From Ophioderma brevispina (taxonomy: Eukaryota; Echinodermata; Ophiuroidea; Amphilepidida; Ophiodermatidae): a stretch of 64,000 nucleotides of DNA. Below are positions 24,225 through 34,169 of this stretch, one piece after another; positions within the stretch are counted from its first letter, which is position 1; each line of letters starts with the position of its first letter. The stretch is taken from contig JAMKCH010001718.1 in NCBI GenBank assembly GCA_023653785.1, positions 1 through 64,000 of the forward strand, written 5' to 3'. Position numbers and translations under genes: made by a program. The notes beneath the pieces are model-generated. The model worked only from the letters and a program-made list of their open reading frames with translations. It was not told the origin of the DNA and ran no database searches.

Positions 24225-24400
24225 CACCAACAGAGTGGCTTTAACATTTCATGTGTCATTTAACACTGCAGAGTGGTGTCTTTAACACTGCACAGTGTCT
24301 TTAACACTGGCACAGTATCTTAACAATGCACAGTGTCCTTTTGGCCAGTGTCTTTAACACCTGCACAGTGTCTTTTAACACTACGCGTGTCTTAGTTTCT
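24211..24400 (+). repeat. ~22-bp minisatellite grown from a family-B terminus
   Basis: The unit GTGTCTTTAACACTGCACA recurs about eight times with indels (for example at about 24,270, 24,293 and 24,349). The first unit is the element's own end, GATAGTGTC plus the TTAA target plus CACC. The array therefore starts exactly across the insertion junction. Confidence 0.78.
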
Positions 24401-24671
24401 AGTGTACTTTGTCAACTTGGAACTTCACCTATAACAACTGTAGATAAAAAGGATGACAAGAAGGGACTGTGGCTGTGGTCAATCTTATAGTGGATCTCAA
24501 CAAATGTTGGCATAACTTGTCACAGTTGAGTAGCTTCTGGTCTATGAAACGAGGGATGAAAGTTGAGATTTTAAATGCTGAAACCACCAAAACTGTGTTA
24601 CAGCTGCAAAATGACATTTCTCATAGAAATAGGATGTTGTTTGTTTTTTAGAGCTAGTCTTACATGCCTAC

Positions 24672-25232
24672 TTAAAGGGATAAGCCCGATATACTGATCT
24701 GAAACATCGAAAAAAATCAGCCAAAATATGTAATTTTGCTATTTTTGTATTATAACTGGAATGGATGTTCCTAACATAACGGCAGTGGTTGGGCTTTGAA
24801 ATCCATTGTAATTAAAGACAGCAGCACTTTACATATTCTGTAATTTCATGTATGTGTGCATCAAAATTCCACCTTGAGATAAAAAAGCCTTTTCCGTGAT
24901 TCCCCCCAATTTATAAGTGTCATATTGTGCACCATGTATGGTTTGACCTAAACATGATACATTATTGATCTTTGTTCTGTGCTTGTGTAAACCACAACCA
25001 ACTATTTAGGTACTTTTGAGATGTCATGCTGTTTTAGTTGCAGAGATGGGTAGAATGACAAAGATATTCCACAATCAACTTATATTTTTTTCACTAATGG
25101 GTGTTTTTATTTTTAACATTAAAGTACATTATTATGGAAGTAGATAAATACTTATCTTTGATTTCTAAGCTAAAAAATGTATTTTTACACATTTTTTATT
25201 CTCTCACAGTTCTCGCTGCACATTCCCTTTAA
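24672..25232. mobile_element. Possible TTAA element, family E
   Basis: The left edge TTAAAGGGATAAGCCCGAT and the right edge CATTCCCTTTAA give a short inverted repeat (TTAAAGGGA) with TTAA at both outer edges. The TIR is only about 9 bp and no second copy is seen, so this could be coincidence. Confidence 0.4.
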
Positions 25233-25239
25233 AGATTGG

Positions 25240-25958
25240 AATTCAACCCTCCTCCAATTGTTGGCCATCATCGAGCACAATCCCAAAGTAGGTTACACAT
25301 AATTATTATGCATATACCACCCCTACAAAACCACATGAATGAACAATAAGTCAATTTTGGACTACAGTCATAACCTATTTTTCTTTTTGTCCCTCTAGAC
25401 TCACCACATCAAGGTCAAAATCCTAGCGTAAACAGGAAGCCTGTACCAGGCTGTGAGTCGCCCTGAAGGTTGTCATGACATAGCCACCTACGTACACAGA
25501 GGTGCAATATACCCCAAAACCACGTGCGGAAGGGAAGTGTGTGTATCTACACATTGTACCCTAAAATGCAGGTGATGGAAAGGAAACTATATCACGAGCT
25601 CCGAGTGAATTGGGTTCTCTCTGCTTATTACTCAATGTGCTAGTTTAAACAACGGCAATAAATGGAAGACTTTAATGAAGGAATTTATGATCAATCAGTG
25701 CTTTTATATTGTCAACATGTTGAAAATGTTTCTCTGTTAGTGAGGATTTCTGGCTGGAGCACAAGTTGAATGTGTTTTAATCTACTGGGGATAGATATAC
25801 ACGCCTTTGTTATTATGGATTTTTAATTATGGATTATTATAAGGATCAATGATTATCAATTTGAATACCCGCAATGTAGTCGGCAGCATGGACTAACGAG
25901 TAATAATAGGGCAAAACAACCGTCTTACCAAAGTCCAACATCACTACTAAAATAAAAA
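25240..25958. promoter_or_regulatory. Putative promoter and 5' flank of the plus-strand gene
   Basis: This is the sequence upstream of the first coding exon. It contains an E-box-like CACGTG at about 25,522. On the minus strand there is a GTGAGT donor (25,399-25,404) that would follow a non-coding 5' exon, raising the possibility of a divergent transcript. No TATA or initiator can be assigned with confidence. Confidence 0.25.
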
Positions 25959-26052
25959 TATGGAATTACCTTCTCTTTACCGAGCGACCGTCATTCATTG
26001 GATTTTGTGTATAGATTTATATTTTCTTTGGATAATAAGTGCAGAGTTCACA

Positions 26053-26176
26053 ATGGGTAATGGAGAGAGTACTGCAAATAAGTTCGCGGCGTCGGAACAG
26101 CTACCCAATGATTGCTGCAAAACGACTTTCCGTGCCGACCAAGGTGGAGCTGGACGACGGTTTTACGAGAGTTCTG
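26053..26176 (+). CDS. Unidentified gene 1, first coding exon (possibly myristoylated start)
   Basis: ATG at 26,053 (context CACAATGG) opens a frame reading MGNGESTANKFAASEQLPND, then CCKTTFRADQGGAGRRFYES. It ends at a consensus donor, TCTG|GTGAGT (intron from 26,177), in phase 1. MGxxxS is the classic N-myristoyltransferase substrate pattern, suggesting a membrane-anchored cytoplasmic protein. The frame is also open upstream to an ATG at 25,960, which would add 31 residues with a hydrophobic stretch (VIHWILCIDLYFLWIISAEF). That longer start would instead give a signal anchor. I prefer the 26,053 start because MGNGES looks designed, but cannot exclude the longer one. The next exon in phase is at 42,042. 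I do not recognise the protein family. Confidence 0.6.
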
Positions 26177-26678
26177 GTGAGTACCTTACTTCAGACTAAT
26201 TAATTTCACAATCAGCATGAAGGCAGGCCCATGAGAGCATAACCAACAGGTTCTTTTGTTTATGAATTCAAAGGTCATATGAGACAAATTTAAGTAAAAT
26301 AAAATAATTTTAAGCGGAAAGTGTTTGGACTGCATATCGGACTGGTTCTGTTCAATGCTGCTATTTGTTTCCTCTCGTACCTTGATAGATTATTATCGTA
26401 GGTTGTGAAATGGAATCAATGCAAACAATTATTTAATTAAAATAGTCCTCGTGTTTGTTAAAATAATATATTAGAATAGAGATTAATGCATAGGCTCAGT
26501 GACAGGTGCCTGCTAATTTCTTTCAGATATTCATACCTCCAATAAGTTTTTGTCTTGTGCTGAGTTGGTTATTTCTGCTGGTACTAGTGGTATTGCTGAC
26601 AGTACTCTGTATCTAGGTTGTGACTGAATGATCACATCCTGGTACTTAGCTAGTACTACAGAAATTCAATACAAGTGC

Positions 26679-26932
26679 TTAAAGGGGATGACCCGATTTA
26701 AGTAAATAGGTTTTCATCTTGATAGAATGCCTTCAACCCCAAGCCGCCAGCTGTAAAGTTTTGTTTGTGAGATTGTTTTCAATCGTTTTGATGTGAGAAC
26801 TACAAAGTGATTTTTGTAATCCCCATAGAGTACTCTGTCCATTATATTGGTTGACCAAATGTGGTACATTTTTCGATCAAACATCCAAACCAAACATCCT
26901 TTTAGCCTTAGAGTTTAAATATGAGAATTTAA
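26679..26932 (+). mobile_element. TTAA element family C, copy 2
   Basis: TTAA (26,679-26,682) is followed by AGGGGATGACCCGATTTAAG, the best-preserved version of this end. The internal CAGCTGTAAAGTTTTG and CGTTTTGATGTGAGAAC landmarks are present. The right end is decayed. It inserted about 500 bp into the first intron of gene 1. Confidence 0.75.
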
Positions 26933-27104
26933 CTACACCTAAATTGAAATTTGTAGTTTGTTCTCAAAAATGTAATAAATAGGTGAGAATCTAAAAGGAC
27001 TAGTAGTAGGAATGCCAGTACTATGGGCACCTTTTTGACAAGACCAACAGTTTCCAAAATTGGTCACAAGAATCCTATTCTCTTGATTACACCTTTTTTT
27101 TGGG

Positions 27105-27335
27105 GGTGGGGGGTAGAGGGGGCACATATTTCAAGGGGCAAGCATCTAAAATTGGTTATAGGGTCTATTGTTTGTTTTCAATGTAAATTGGCCGTGTTGT
27201 GCAAAAAAAATCACTATTTTTTCAGGGGAGAGGGGGAAAAGGTTCCCCACAGGGGAGCAGTCTGCCCCCCTCTGTGGGGAAAGATCTCCACGGGGAGCAG
27301 CTGCCCCCCTCTTGGTCACGCACTTTGATCCTCCC
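27105..27335. repeat. G/C-rich repeat with duplicated GGGGAGCAG..CTGCCCCCCTC module
   Basis: GGGGAGCAGTCTGCCCCCCTC at about 27,253 recurs as GGGGAGCAGCTGCCCCCCTC at about 27,295. Each is close to a self-complementary hairpin. Several overlapping small ORFs here are artefacts of composition. Confidence 0.6.
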
Positions 27336-27898
27336 TCCCCTAATTTTGTACACAACTGCATGTGTATGTAGGGGGCTATGCAAGATGGTGGAATTCTATC
27401 CACTGTGTTATCCTTTCCATGCAAGTACATTAATTCATAGCTTGTGTCAGTATTACTTCCATTACAAGATGGTTTTGATTTCCGTTAACTTAGCCAGCAG
27501 GCATTTTTGGTGACATGGTGACATGTTCATGGACGCTCGGGAATGTCATAAAACTTGGAGTCTGCAATCGCTGTTACTGGCGCTGCGTTTACCATAGACA
27601 TTGAAATTGTTGCACTTTATTTATTTCATGCGTTTCCACGTTATAACCGCTTCTGCACAAGTAATTTACAAAGGTTACTTGTTAAAAGCTCAAAGCACAA
27701 TTTTTCAATAAACAGCATTATATTTAAATCAGTGCAAAAAAAAAAAACCCCAATTGGGCAGCATGTCCAGCTTTACATGCACCTTTTGTACTAGCTTGTT
27801 ATGTGGTAAGGCCTATTCAATCACAGCAGATTTGCCAAACATTGACCCTGCCTACCCATGGGGAACCTTTCTCAGGGTCTTACTTGTACAAGCATGTA

Positions 27899-28242
27899 CC
27901 TAAAGGCACTATCAGTGATTTGCTAATCAGCAAATTCGAAAAAAAATCATCAAATTTTTGCATGTATGTAACAAGTACATAACATCCTAACATACCCTGC
28001 AAACTAATAAGACCTGACAACCTAATTTTAGTCTTACTGTCGTTTTCGCTACAACTTATTTTTACTACAACCCGTAATTGAATGGGGAATCGTATCTTGG
28101 AACACTGCCCGTTTTCTTCTCTTTCTGTCAATTTACAGCTGGAAAAGGTAACTTATGCGAATTCTAACAGACTTATCCTTCTCTTTGGAAGCTATTCCTG
28201 CAATTTCAAATATTTTTTCAAATCACTTGAAGTGTCCTTTAA
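27899..28242 (+). mobile_element. TTAA element family B, copy 2
   Basis: The left end AAAGGCACTATCAGTGATTT is intact. The right end, TCACTTGAAGTGTCCTTTAA, is degenerate but ends in TTAA (28,239-28,242). Shares GGAACACTGCCCGTTTTCTT with the reverse complement of the 38,441 copy. Left TTAA has become CTAA. Confidence 0.75.
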
Positions 28243-28244
28243 TT

Positions 28245-29640
28245 TTACATACATAGTCTATGGTCAAACACCTTCACAAATAAAACCAATTTGTTACCTG
28301 AATTGATCTAGTGATAAAATTATATCGACATGAAAAAGATTGCCGGCCCCACGACATGTATGAGTAAAAAAGTCCCTACCTAACTATACTGGTAACCTAG
28401 TACCTTCCTACCTATAAAACACAATTACGCCATATACTGGAAATAAACAAAAGTTTGCTGCTAAAGCTCTGCTTTAGAGTTGAAAAATCCAGCCCGACCA
28501 AAACTTCCATGCCCCCCTTTAAGTCTAATGGCGGCGTCTCGCCTAGAGTAACTCATCAATGCTGAGGTGAAGTGATATGTTCAGGTACAGGTCACACTTA
28601 AATACAGGCAAATATTTCAGATAAAGAAAGAACCTCAGTTTTTGAGTAATTGACCCCTAAAACCACATTACTCCTCCAGTCTACATGCATTCAACGCCTT
28701 CATGTCATAGATGTGAAATATAACGTTGGAAACCTTTGTGGTTGGTTGTACATTATATTCAATGATATTTTTGTGACTGTTGACCGTGTATCGGCCCCGA
28801 TAGGCCTACATGTAATCATTGTTATTTCTGTACTGAATTTTGGTTTGCAGTGTGCATGAATGCATGTTTCATGTCCTTAAAATAAAATTGAAAATTGGCG
28901 CAAATCCAAATTTGATGCTAATGAAGAAGTGGCATCAGGATTAGTTTCAGCATTTTATATGACCTTAGGCACTGTTATTTAGAGTACGGTTCTACAATTG
29001 TGCTTTCATGTTCTACAGGTGCAATTACTGCCGAAAGTGACCGTCATGGACATACCAACCGGATAAGCTCATGACTTCACAGAGCACAGGAAGTGAATTG
29101 GTACTTGCATTGACTTGACTTCTATTGGGCCATATACTATGTGGCTTTAAAGATAAAATATCTACATCCTGGCCAAAAATTCATGTGGGCAAACTACATG
29201 TAGACTTATTTGTTATTACCAAGGGCGCCCAAAATGCACCAAAATAGTCTCAGTACCAGTACCCTGCTAAATTTTGGGAGACCTTTTTATATTAAAGATT
29301 TGCAAATTCATGTTTATATTTTCAATTTGTATCAAAGAAAAGAAATTTTAATGCATTTTTAGTTTGTGTCACATCATATAAATGGAATTTCTGTTTTCCT
29401 TTATGAATGAGCACTACCACATTGCCGGAGGGTATCTATGCAATGTTTTTGTCAGTGAGTTATCATGAAACAAATGAATACCCCTCTTTCCAAAACACAT
29501 TGTCCCAGTTAGGGGCTTTTATTTAAAGAAGGCTTATGAATTGGTTACAAGTTAAAAAGCCGTTTTTTATTGAAATATTGGCTATGGTCATTGGCTGAAC
29601 TATTTAAAGATTTTAAAGTTTTAAAAAAAGAAAAAACCTA
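28245..29640. other. Intronic non-coding DNA
   Basis: An acceptor-like TTCATGTTCTACAG at about 29,006-29,019 is followed in phase 1 by only about 18 codons before a stop, so I do not call an exon. A TTAAAAAAAGAAAAAACCTA word begins at 29,621 (see 34,886). Confidence 0.4.
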
Positions 29641-29642
29641 AA

Positions 29643-29647
<5 letters not shown>

Positions 29648-29676
<29 letters not shown>
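29648..29676. repeat. Poly-A tract, 29 nt
   Basis: Uninterrupted A run directly after an A-rich motif that also occurs, without the long run, at 34,886. Confidence 0.9.
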
Positions 29677-29679
<3 letters not shown>

Positions 29680-29760
29680 TACATGACTTTTTGTGTTCTA
29701 ATTTTGGGTGTTGATTTCAAAATAAAACAACCACCAATGTAGGATCAAAGTAAGTTAATA

Positions 29761-30712
29761 ACAGGGTTTTCGGAAACTTCCGGAAGAAACCGATTTCTTC
29801 CGAAAATGGAAGAAACTAAAAAAGGTGTTTTCTTCCAAGTTTTCTCTTTCTTCCGAAGAAACTGGAATTAAACGGAAGAAATTGGCAGCACTGGAAGAAA
29901 TACAGAACTGTCTTTGAACAACAGACTAAATGACACCATATTCATCTGCTTGCACTTCAAATCATCAGGCTCTTTAGTTACTTAAATTTACAATTGTTTT
30001 TTTTTTTCAAAATTAATTTACAATTTTATATCATGTAGGAATACCTGCAAGTATATAGTAAAATGTTGTTCACATTTTTTTTGGACTTGCAATCAATTAT
30101 ACAGATGATAATTGTTTACTTATTTTCAAGTCTTTCCATTGCACATTTATACTCTCACATTTTAAATTGTAGATGCAAACAATTAAAAAAAGGGCGTAAA
30201 TCTGTATGGCCATTTGTTAATTTTAAAATACAAATCATAAAAGTAGCAACCATTAAGAATAAGTGTTCTTTTGTTGTAATGCTTATAGTGGGAAACCTGG
30301 GTTGGGAGACATAACATATTTTGAAGATGTTCAAGTCTTTACAAAGAGACTTCTGCTTTGGCCTTGCTTGGTGTGAAAGTGAGAACAGTTTCTTCCTGTA
30401 TTTTGTTTTATATTTAGGCCGTGTGAATAAATGTGAGTTTGATTATCAATGCTGGGGTAGGTAGGGGGTCCCTGAATGGTTATTTTGAATTCATTTCACT
30501 ATATTGCATTCACTGTATAATATAAAAACCAAAACTATAGTCATTTGCTTTAAAATAGAAAATTTTTAAAAAATGACTTTTATTAGTTTTCTTTCTCTTC
30601 TTCGCTTTCAGTGGAAGACCTGGAAGAACCTGTTTTCTCTTCCAATTGGAAAAAACCTGCGGAAAAAACGCGGTTTTTTCCCCGCCTGTGGAAGACACTG
30701 GCGAAACCCTGT
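29761..30712. mobile_element. hAT-like non-autonomous element, ~950 bp
   Basis: Ends are ACAGGGTTTTCGG and the mirror CGAAACCCTGT. They are flanked by near-identical 9-bp direct repeats (AAGTTAATA at 29,752 and AAGTTAAAA at 30,713), as expected for an hAT-type 8-bp target duplication. Both subterminal regions are rich in GGAAGAAAC/TTCTTCC repeats, which in hAT elements are often transposase binding sites. No transposase ORF is visible. Confidence 0.55.
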
Positions 30713-30721
30713 AAGTTAAAA

Positions 30722-31210
30722 AAAAATAAATATAATAGGATTAGTCTGGATCCATCACAATCCCAATCACATAGGAAAAAAGTCAGAGAAGATACCAGTA
30801 GCTTCCCACAATTCATTACTTCCATTGGAAGTTTTTTGTACAGGTTGTCATGTGAATCGTTAGAGAGGAAACATTCTTAAAATGAAAGTTTTGTGATCAG
30901 TACTGTCAAATTAACCATGTTTCAATCATCACTACCGATTCCACATCACGTAAACCTGTACCAAACCTCCATTGGAAGCAATGCATTCTTGGAAGCTACT
31001 GAAATCTTCTCTGGAAGAAGTACTTGAGTCAAGAGTGCACTCATTCAAGCTTGTGATTTTCAAGTGGTGTCTGCTTGTTATGATTCTTGGCTGCTTGGAG
31101 TATTTGTCTTAGCCGTACGGATACTATCATTGGTTGCCTAATTGCTCAGATTCATTTCCATGGAGGTCTAGGCTCTGCCCCCGTTTTACACAGATGGTTT
31201 TACGGCACTT
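30722..31210. other. Intronic non-coding DNA
   Basis: GGAAG-rich words continue to about 31,020 (TTGGAAGC and TGGAAGAAG). No gene is supported. Confidence 0.45.
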
Positions 31211-31214
31211 TGCA

Positions 31215-31560
31215 TAAAAAGTTGGCAGGAGTTCAAACCAACCACTTGCAAGCTATGTTTGGCATTTAGCACATCCATGGCAGTATACCAAAACATGAGA
31301 TTTTAATGATTTCTTCCCATGTTGGAATTAACCCTAACCCTCCGATCGGTAATTATCGCAGTTGCAATCTTTTCCATCATTGCTGATTTTTGCTGGTTGA
31401 CTTGGGGGGTAAAAAACAGTGATACGAAGGGTTTGATGTTGCTGCTAACTGATGGTCGAAACTTTTTCCCTTTTGGAGACCCCATTGCTGAATATCTCCC
31501 TGTCTGACATTTTGGTCCCCCTGGGAGATCAAAATTGTTAGAAATGCCGGCCCAGACATT
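31215..31560. repeat. Dispersed repeat, second copy of the 19-kb family
   Basis: Contains both segments also found at 19,740-19,866 and 19,161-19,195, but in the opposite order and closer together. Boundaries are uncertain and the family is not identified. Confidence 0.5.
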
Positions 31561-31564
31561 TTCC

Positions 31565-31984
31565 ATCTGTACCACCGTTGAATTTTAGGTTCCGTTGGGT
31601 TACATCTTAGTTTTGGTTATGACATTTCGGCTGCTAATCTTGGGGGATTGAGACAGTGCATGTACCAAAAGATTGCAAGAGAGCTTTGTACAAAACTACA
31701 TTAAAGAGATGGTTAATTAGACTTCACAACCTGACCTAAAACTCTACAATAATGGCAGAGTGAGTTTAAACGTTGCAACGAGAGATTTTGTGGCACCCAA
31801 TTATTGTGTAAAATAGTAATTTCGTATTATTACACACTCAAAAGGATTTTTACTTGTACTCGACTTACCAGACATTGTCTTAGAAGAGAAAAAAGGCGAT
31901 TTTATTGGCTTATATTTCAAATTCAATATATAAAACAGGTGAATTGCGATTTGCCTCCATTACAAAATAGAAATTCCCAATCTT

Positions 31985-32022
<38 letters not shown>

Positions 32023-32700
32023 ATTTATAATTTTTAGCTTAATCCTTTTAGAAGAGGATATTTTTGATGGCAAGATGTACATTAGTGCAAAAATTCAGAT
32101 TTTCAATTTTTTAGGGACACCTGTGAAATCTCTCATTGCACCTTTATATGTGGTTGTAAATTTGTTGTCATGAATTAACCCCTTACTTTGTGATTGCAAA
32201 TGTACAATGTAACAACAATTGAGTTGATGGGCTGTGCCAACACAGGGGATGTACATTTATTGGAGGCCGACTTGGAGTTAAATGCGCATGGTGCCAGTTA
32301 TTTTAAATCAATGAGGAGTGGTTGAGATGACTTGGAACAAATTCATTACCAAATTGATAACGATCTAGTTTAAAGCCTATCATAAGCCTGCTTGTCTCAA
32401 TTCCTGTTTTAGTTGCGCAGATAGAAGCATCTTCATGACCAATTTAAATTCCCTGTGCTAGATTCAGGGCCCACCGTACCAATGTATGCCTAAACATTAC
32501 ACTCCTCTATTCTTTGACGGTTTTTTTATAGTGGGGAGGGGGGGTGGGGGGAAGGAACCCCTATCGGCCATAATTTGGCCTGTCCTCCCCACTGACATTC
32601 ATCCTGATTGTATGCAGAGCTTGTCCCCATTAGTTTAGTCTTCAGACAGACTGACAAGAGGTTGCAAAAAATGTGGAATACCAGTAACTTTTATTGAAGG
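31565..32700. other. Intronic non-coding DNA with poly-T
   Basis: Poly-T of 33 nt at 31,986-32,018 and a G-rich run at about 32,534-32,552. No gene is supported. Confidence 0.5.
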
Positions 32701-32708
32701 AAATGTTT

Positions 32709-33080
32709 TTATTCCAAGACAATGATTGTACTAGACAAGAATTTGTCAAAATGGATTCCTGCATCAGTCCCTGACATATTCCCCTGACCATGTCCAGGGC
32801 GCGCAACACTATCACTCCACGTTTGGGGGAATGGTAATGGTAGTTCGGGTAAAAATAACCAAAAACGGTTGTGTGAGATATTGCGTCTTGGGGACCGATT
32901 GCCAGTGAGGGTGGATATTATAATAAAAAGTGAGTCTTGATCATCTGCTGATGAGATTATCACAAAATTTGAATATTCGATTCCTTGTGTTAGAAACAGG
33001 CCCTCTCTTCCGGCCCTGGTCGAAAGCGGCTGGCTATGAGGCGTAAACGTCGGATCAAAAGTGGTGGCGGCGGTGTTCAT
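32709..33080 (-). CDS. Possible ORF/exon, 123 aa
   Basis: An ATG-started frame (MNTAATTFDPTFTPHSQPLS...) runs 123 codons to a stop at 32,709. The N-terminal third is relatively G+C-rich and protein-like. The rest contains NRSPRRNISHNRFWLFLPEL and has no known domain. No clear donor is seen. A frame this long is borderline for chance in a window of this size. It might be the first exon of a minus-strand gene nested in the large intron of gene 1, or nothing. Confidence 0.22.
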   Translation of the reverse strand: MNTAATTFDPTFTPHSQPLSTRAGREGLFLTQGIEYSNFVIISSADDQDSLFIIISTLTGNRSPRRNISHNRFWLFLPELPLPFPQTWSDSVARPGHGQGNMSGTDAGIHFDKFLSSTIIVLE

Positions 33081-33882
33081 ATGTCTTTTTCTTAAACTCT
33101 ATACTAGAATTACATAAAAAAATGAAAATTCTTGAAGTTTCAGTTGTCTCTATAGAAAATAATTCAAAACATTCAAGATATTGTCACGCGGGGGTTGCAA
33201 ATCAGATGGGCGCGGGATGTGTTTATTTTTACGTGTATTTCAATGGAGCATTTATTTAGTGGTGTGCGCCCTCCATAAGGCGACAAAACTAAATCACCCA
33301 CATTTCTGTTAATGGTTTTACTTCCGGTTTTAAATCTTATACAATAACCAAGCAGAGTAATTGTGAGATGTTTTTTAAGGTCCTTTGTGCGAGTTTGTGA
33401 AGTCGGTTATAGTGCCATTTATGTTTCAAATAAAAAGGGACATGTGTCTTTAACACTTTGGATACGATATTAATTTTAAATTTAAAATTTTGAATTTTCA
33501 CGGAGAAGTAGGCCCCTCGGTGGTATGGAAGATGGCGTTTAAACGTAAATGAGTTTGCAGGATCGAGAACGGGTGGAAAATGCCACGGTCGCTATTTAGG
33601 GGCTCTCGTATCGGAAAAAAAGGAATCTGAAGACCCCCATACATTGAAACATATGTTAAAGTTTCCTCGATTTGCCAATCCATTGAATATAACTTGTATG
33701 CCAAATGTTGCCGCTTGAGTTCGAAATCTCGCTTTCAAAACAGGTGTATTTGGTTGTATGAATGGGGCAGGGATTTACTGGTGTGCGCCCTTTGAAGGAA
33801 GGACGCATTGTCCCCATTAAGGATGGGAAGCATTGTCCCAAATGTTGCCCCCAAAATGGAGATCAGACATGGGGTTACATAC

Positions 33883-34165
33883 AATAAGCCAGGTTCATTA
33901 ATGTCCGATTGCCAGATTTAAGAGGGGGCTGAAAGAAACTGTCATGTAAACAATGTTCGTGTATTGCTGTGTACAAGCGGCTCTGTATAGTCTTCAATTC
34001 CTTAGTGTATCCACAAGTATGAAGGGCTTGCGTGTGGTCGTAAGGATTATTCAACTGAGTAAGCTGATTCCGGGGCAACGTGTATCCATGATACGGAGCT
34101 CCTAACATGGACCACGCTATTAGTTCATCTGGCCAGAAGGAAGTCCTAATGTCAAAGCTTTTACG
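33883..34165 (-). CDS. Possible exon, 283 nt
   Basis: On the minus strand an acceptor (ATTGTAAACACAG) is followed in phase 0 by RKSFDIRTSFWPDELIAWSM, then LGAPYHGYTLPRNQLTQLNN and a Cys/His-containing C-terminal half (HTCGYTKELKTI, HEHCLHDSF). A GTATGT donor at 33,877-33,882 would end the exon in phase 1. If not spliced, the frame stops at TAA just after. Codon choice and composition look real, but the domain is unknown and no partner exon in matching phase is identified. Confidence 0.36.
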
Positions 34166-34169
34166 CTGT

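Noticed and set aside
29006..29080. Acceptor and short open segment as a possible exon of gene 1
   Set aside because: In the required phase it stops after about 18 codons, which would cut off the well-supported exons at 42 and 56 kb.
31303..31575. 90-codon minus-strand open frame
   Set aside because: Overlaps a dispersed repeat also present at 19 kb.
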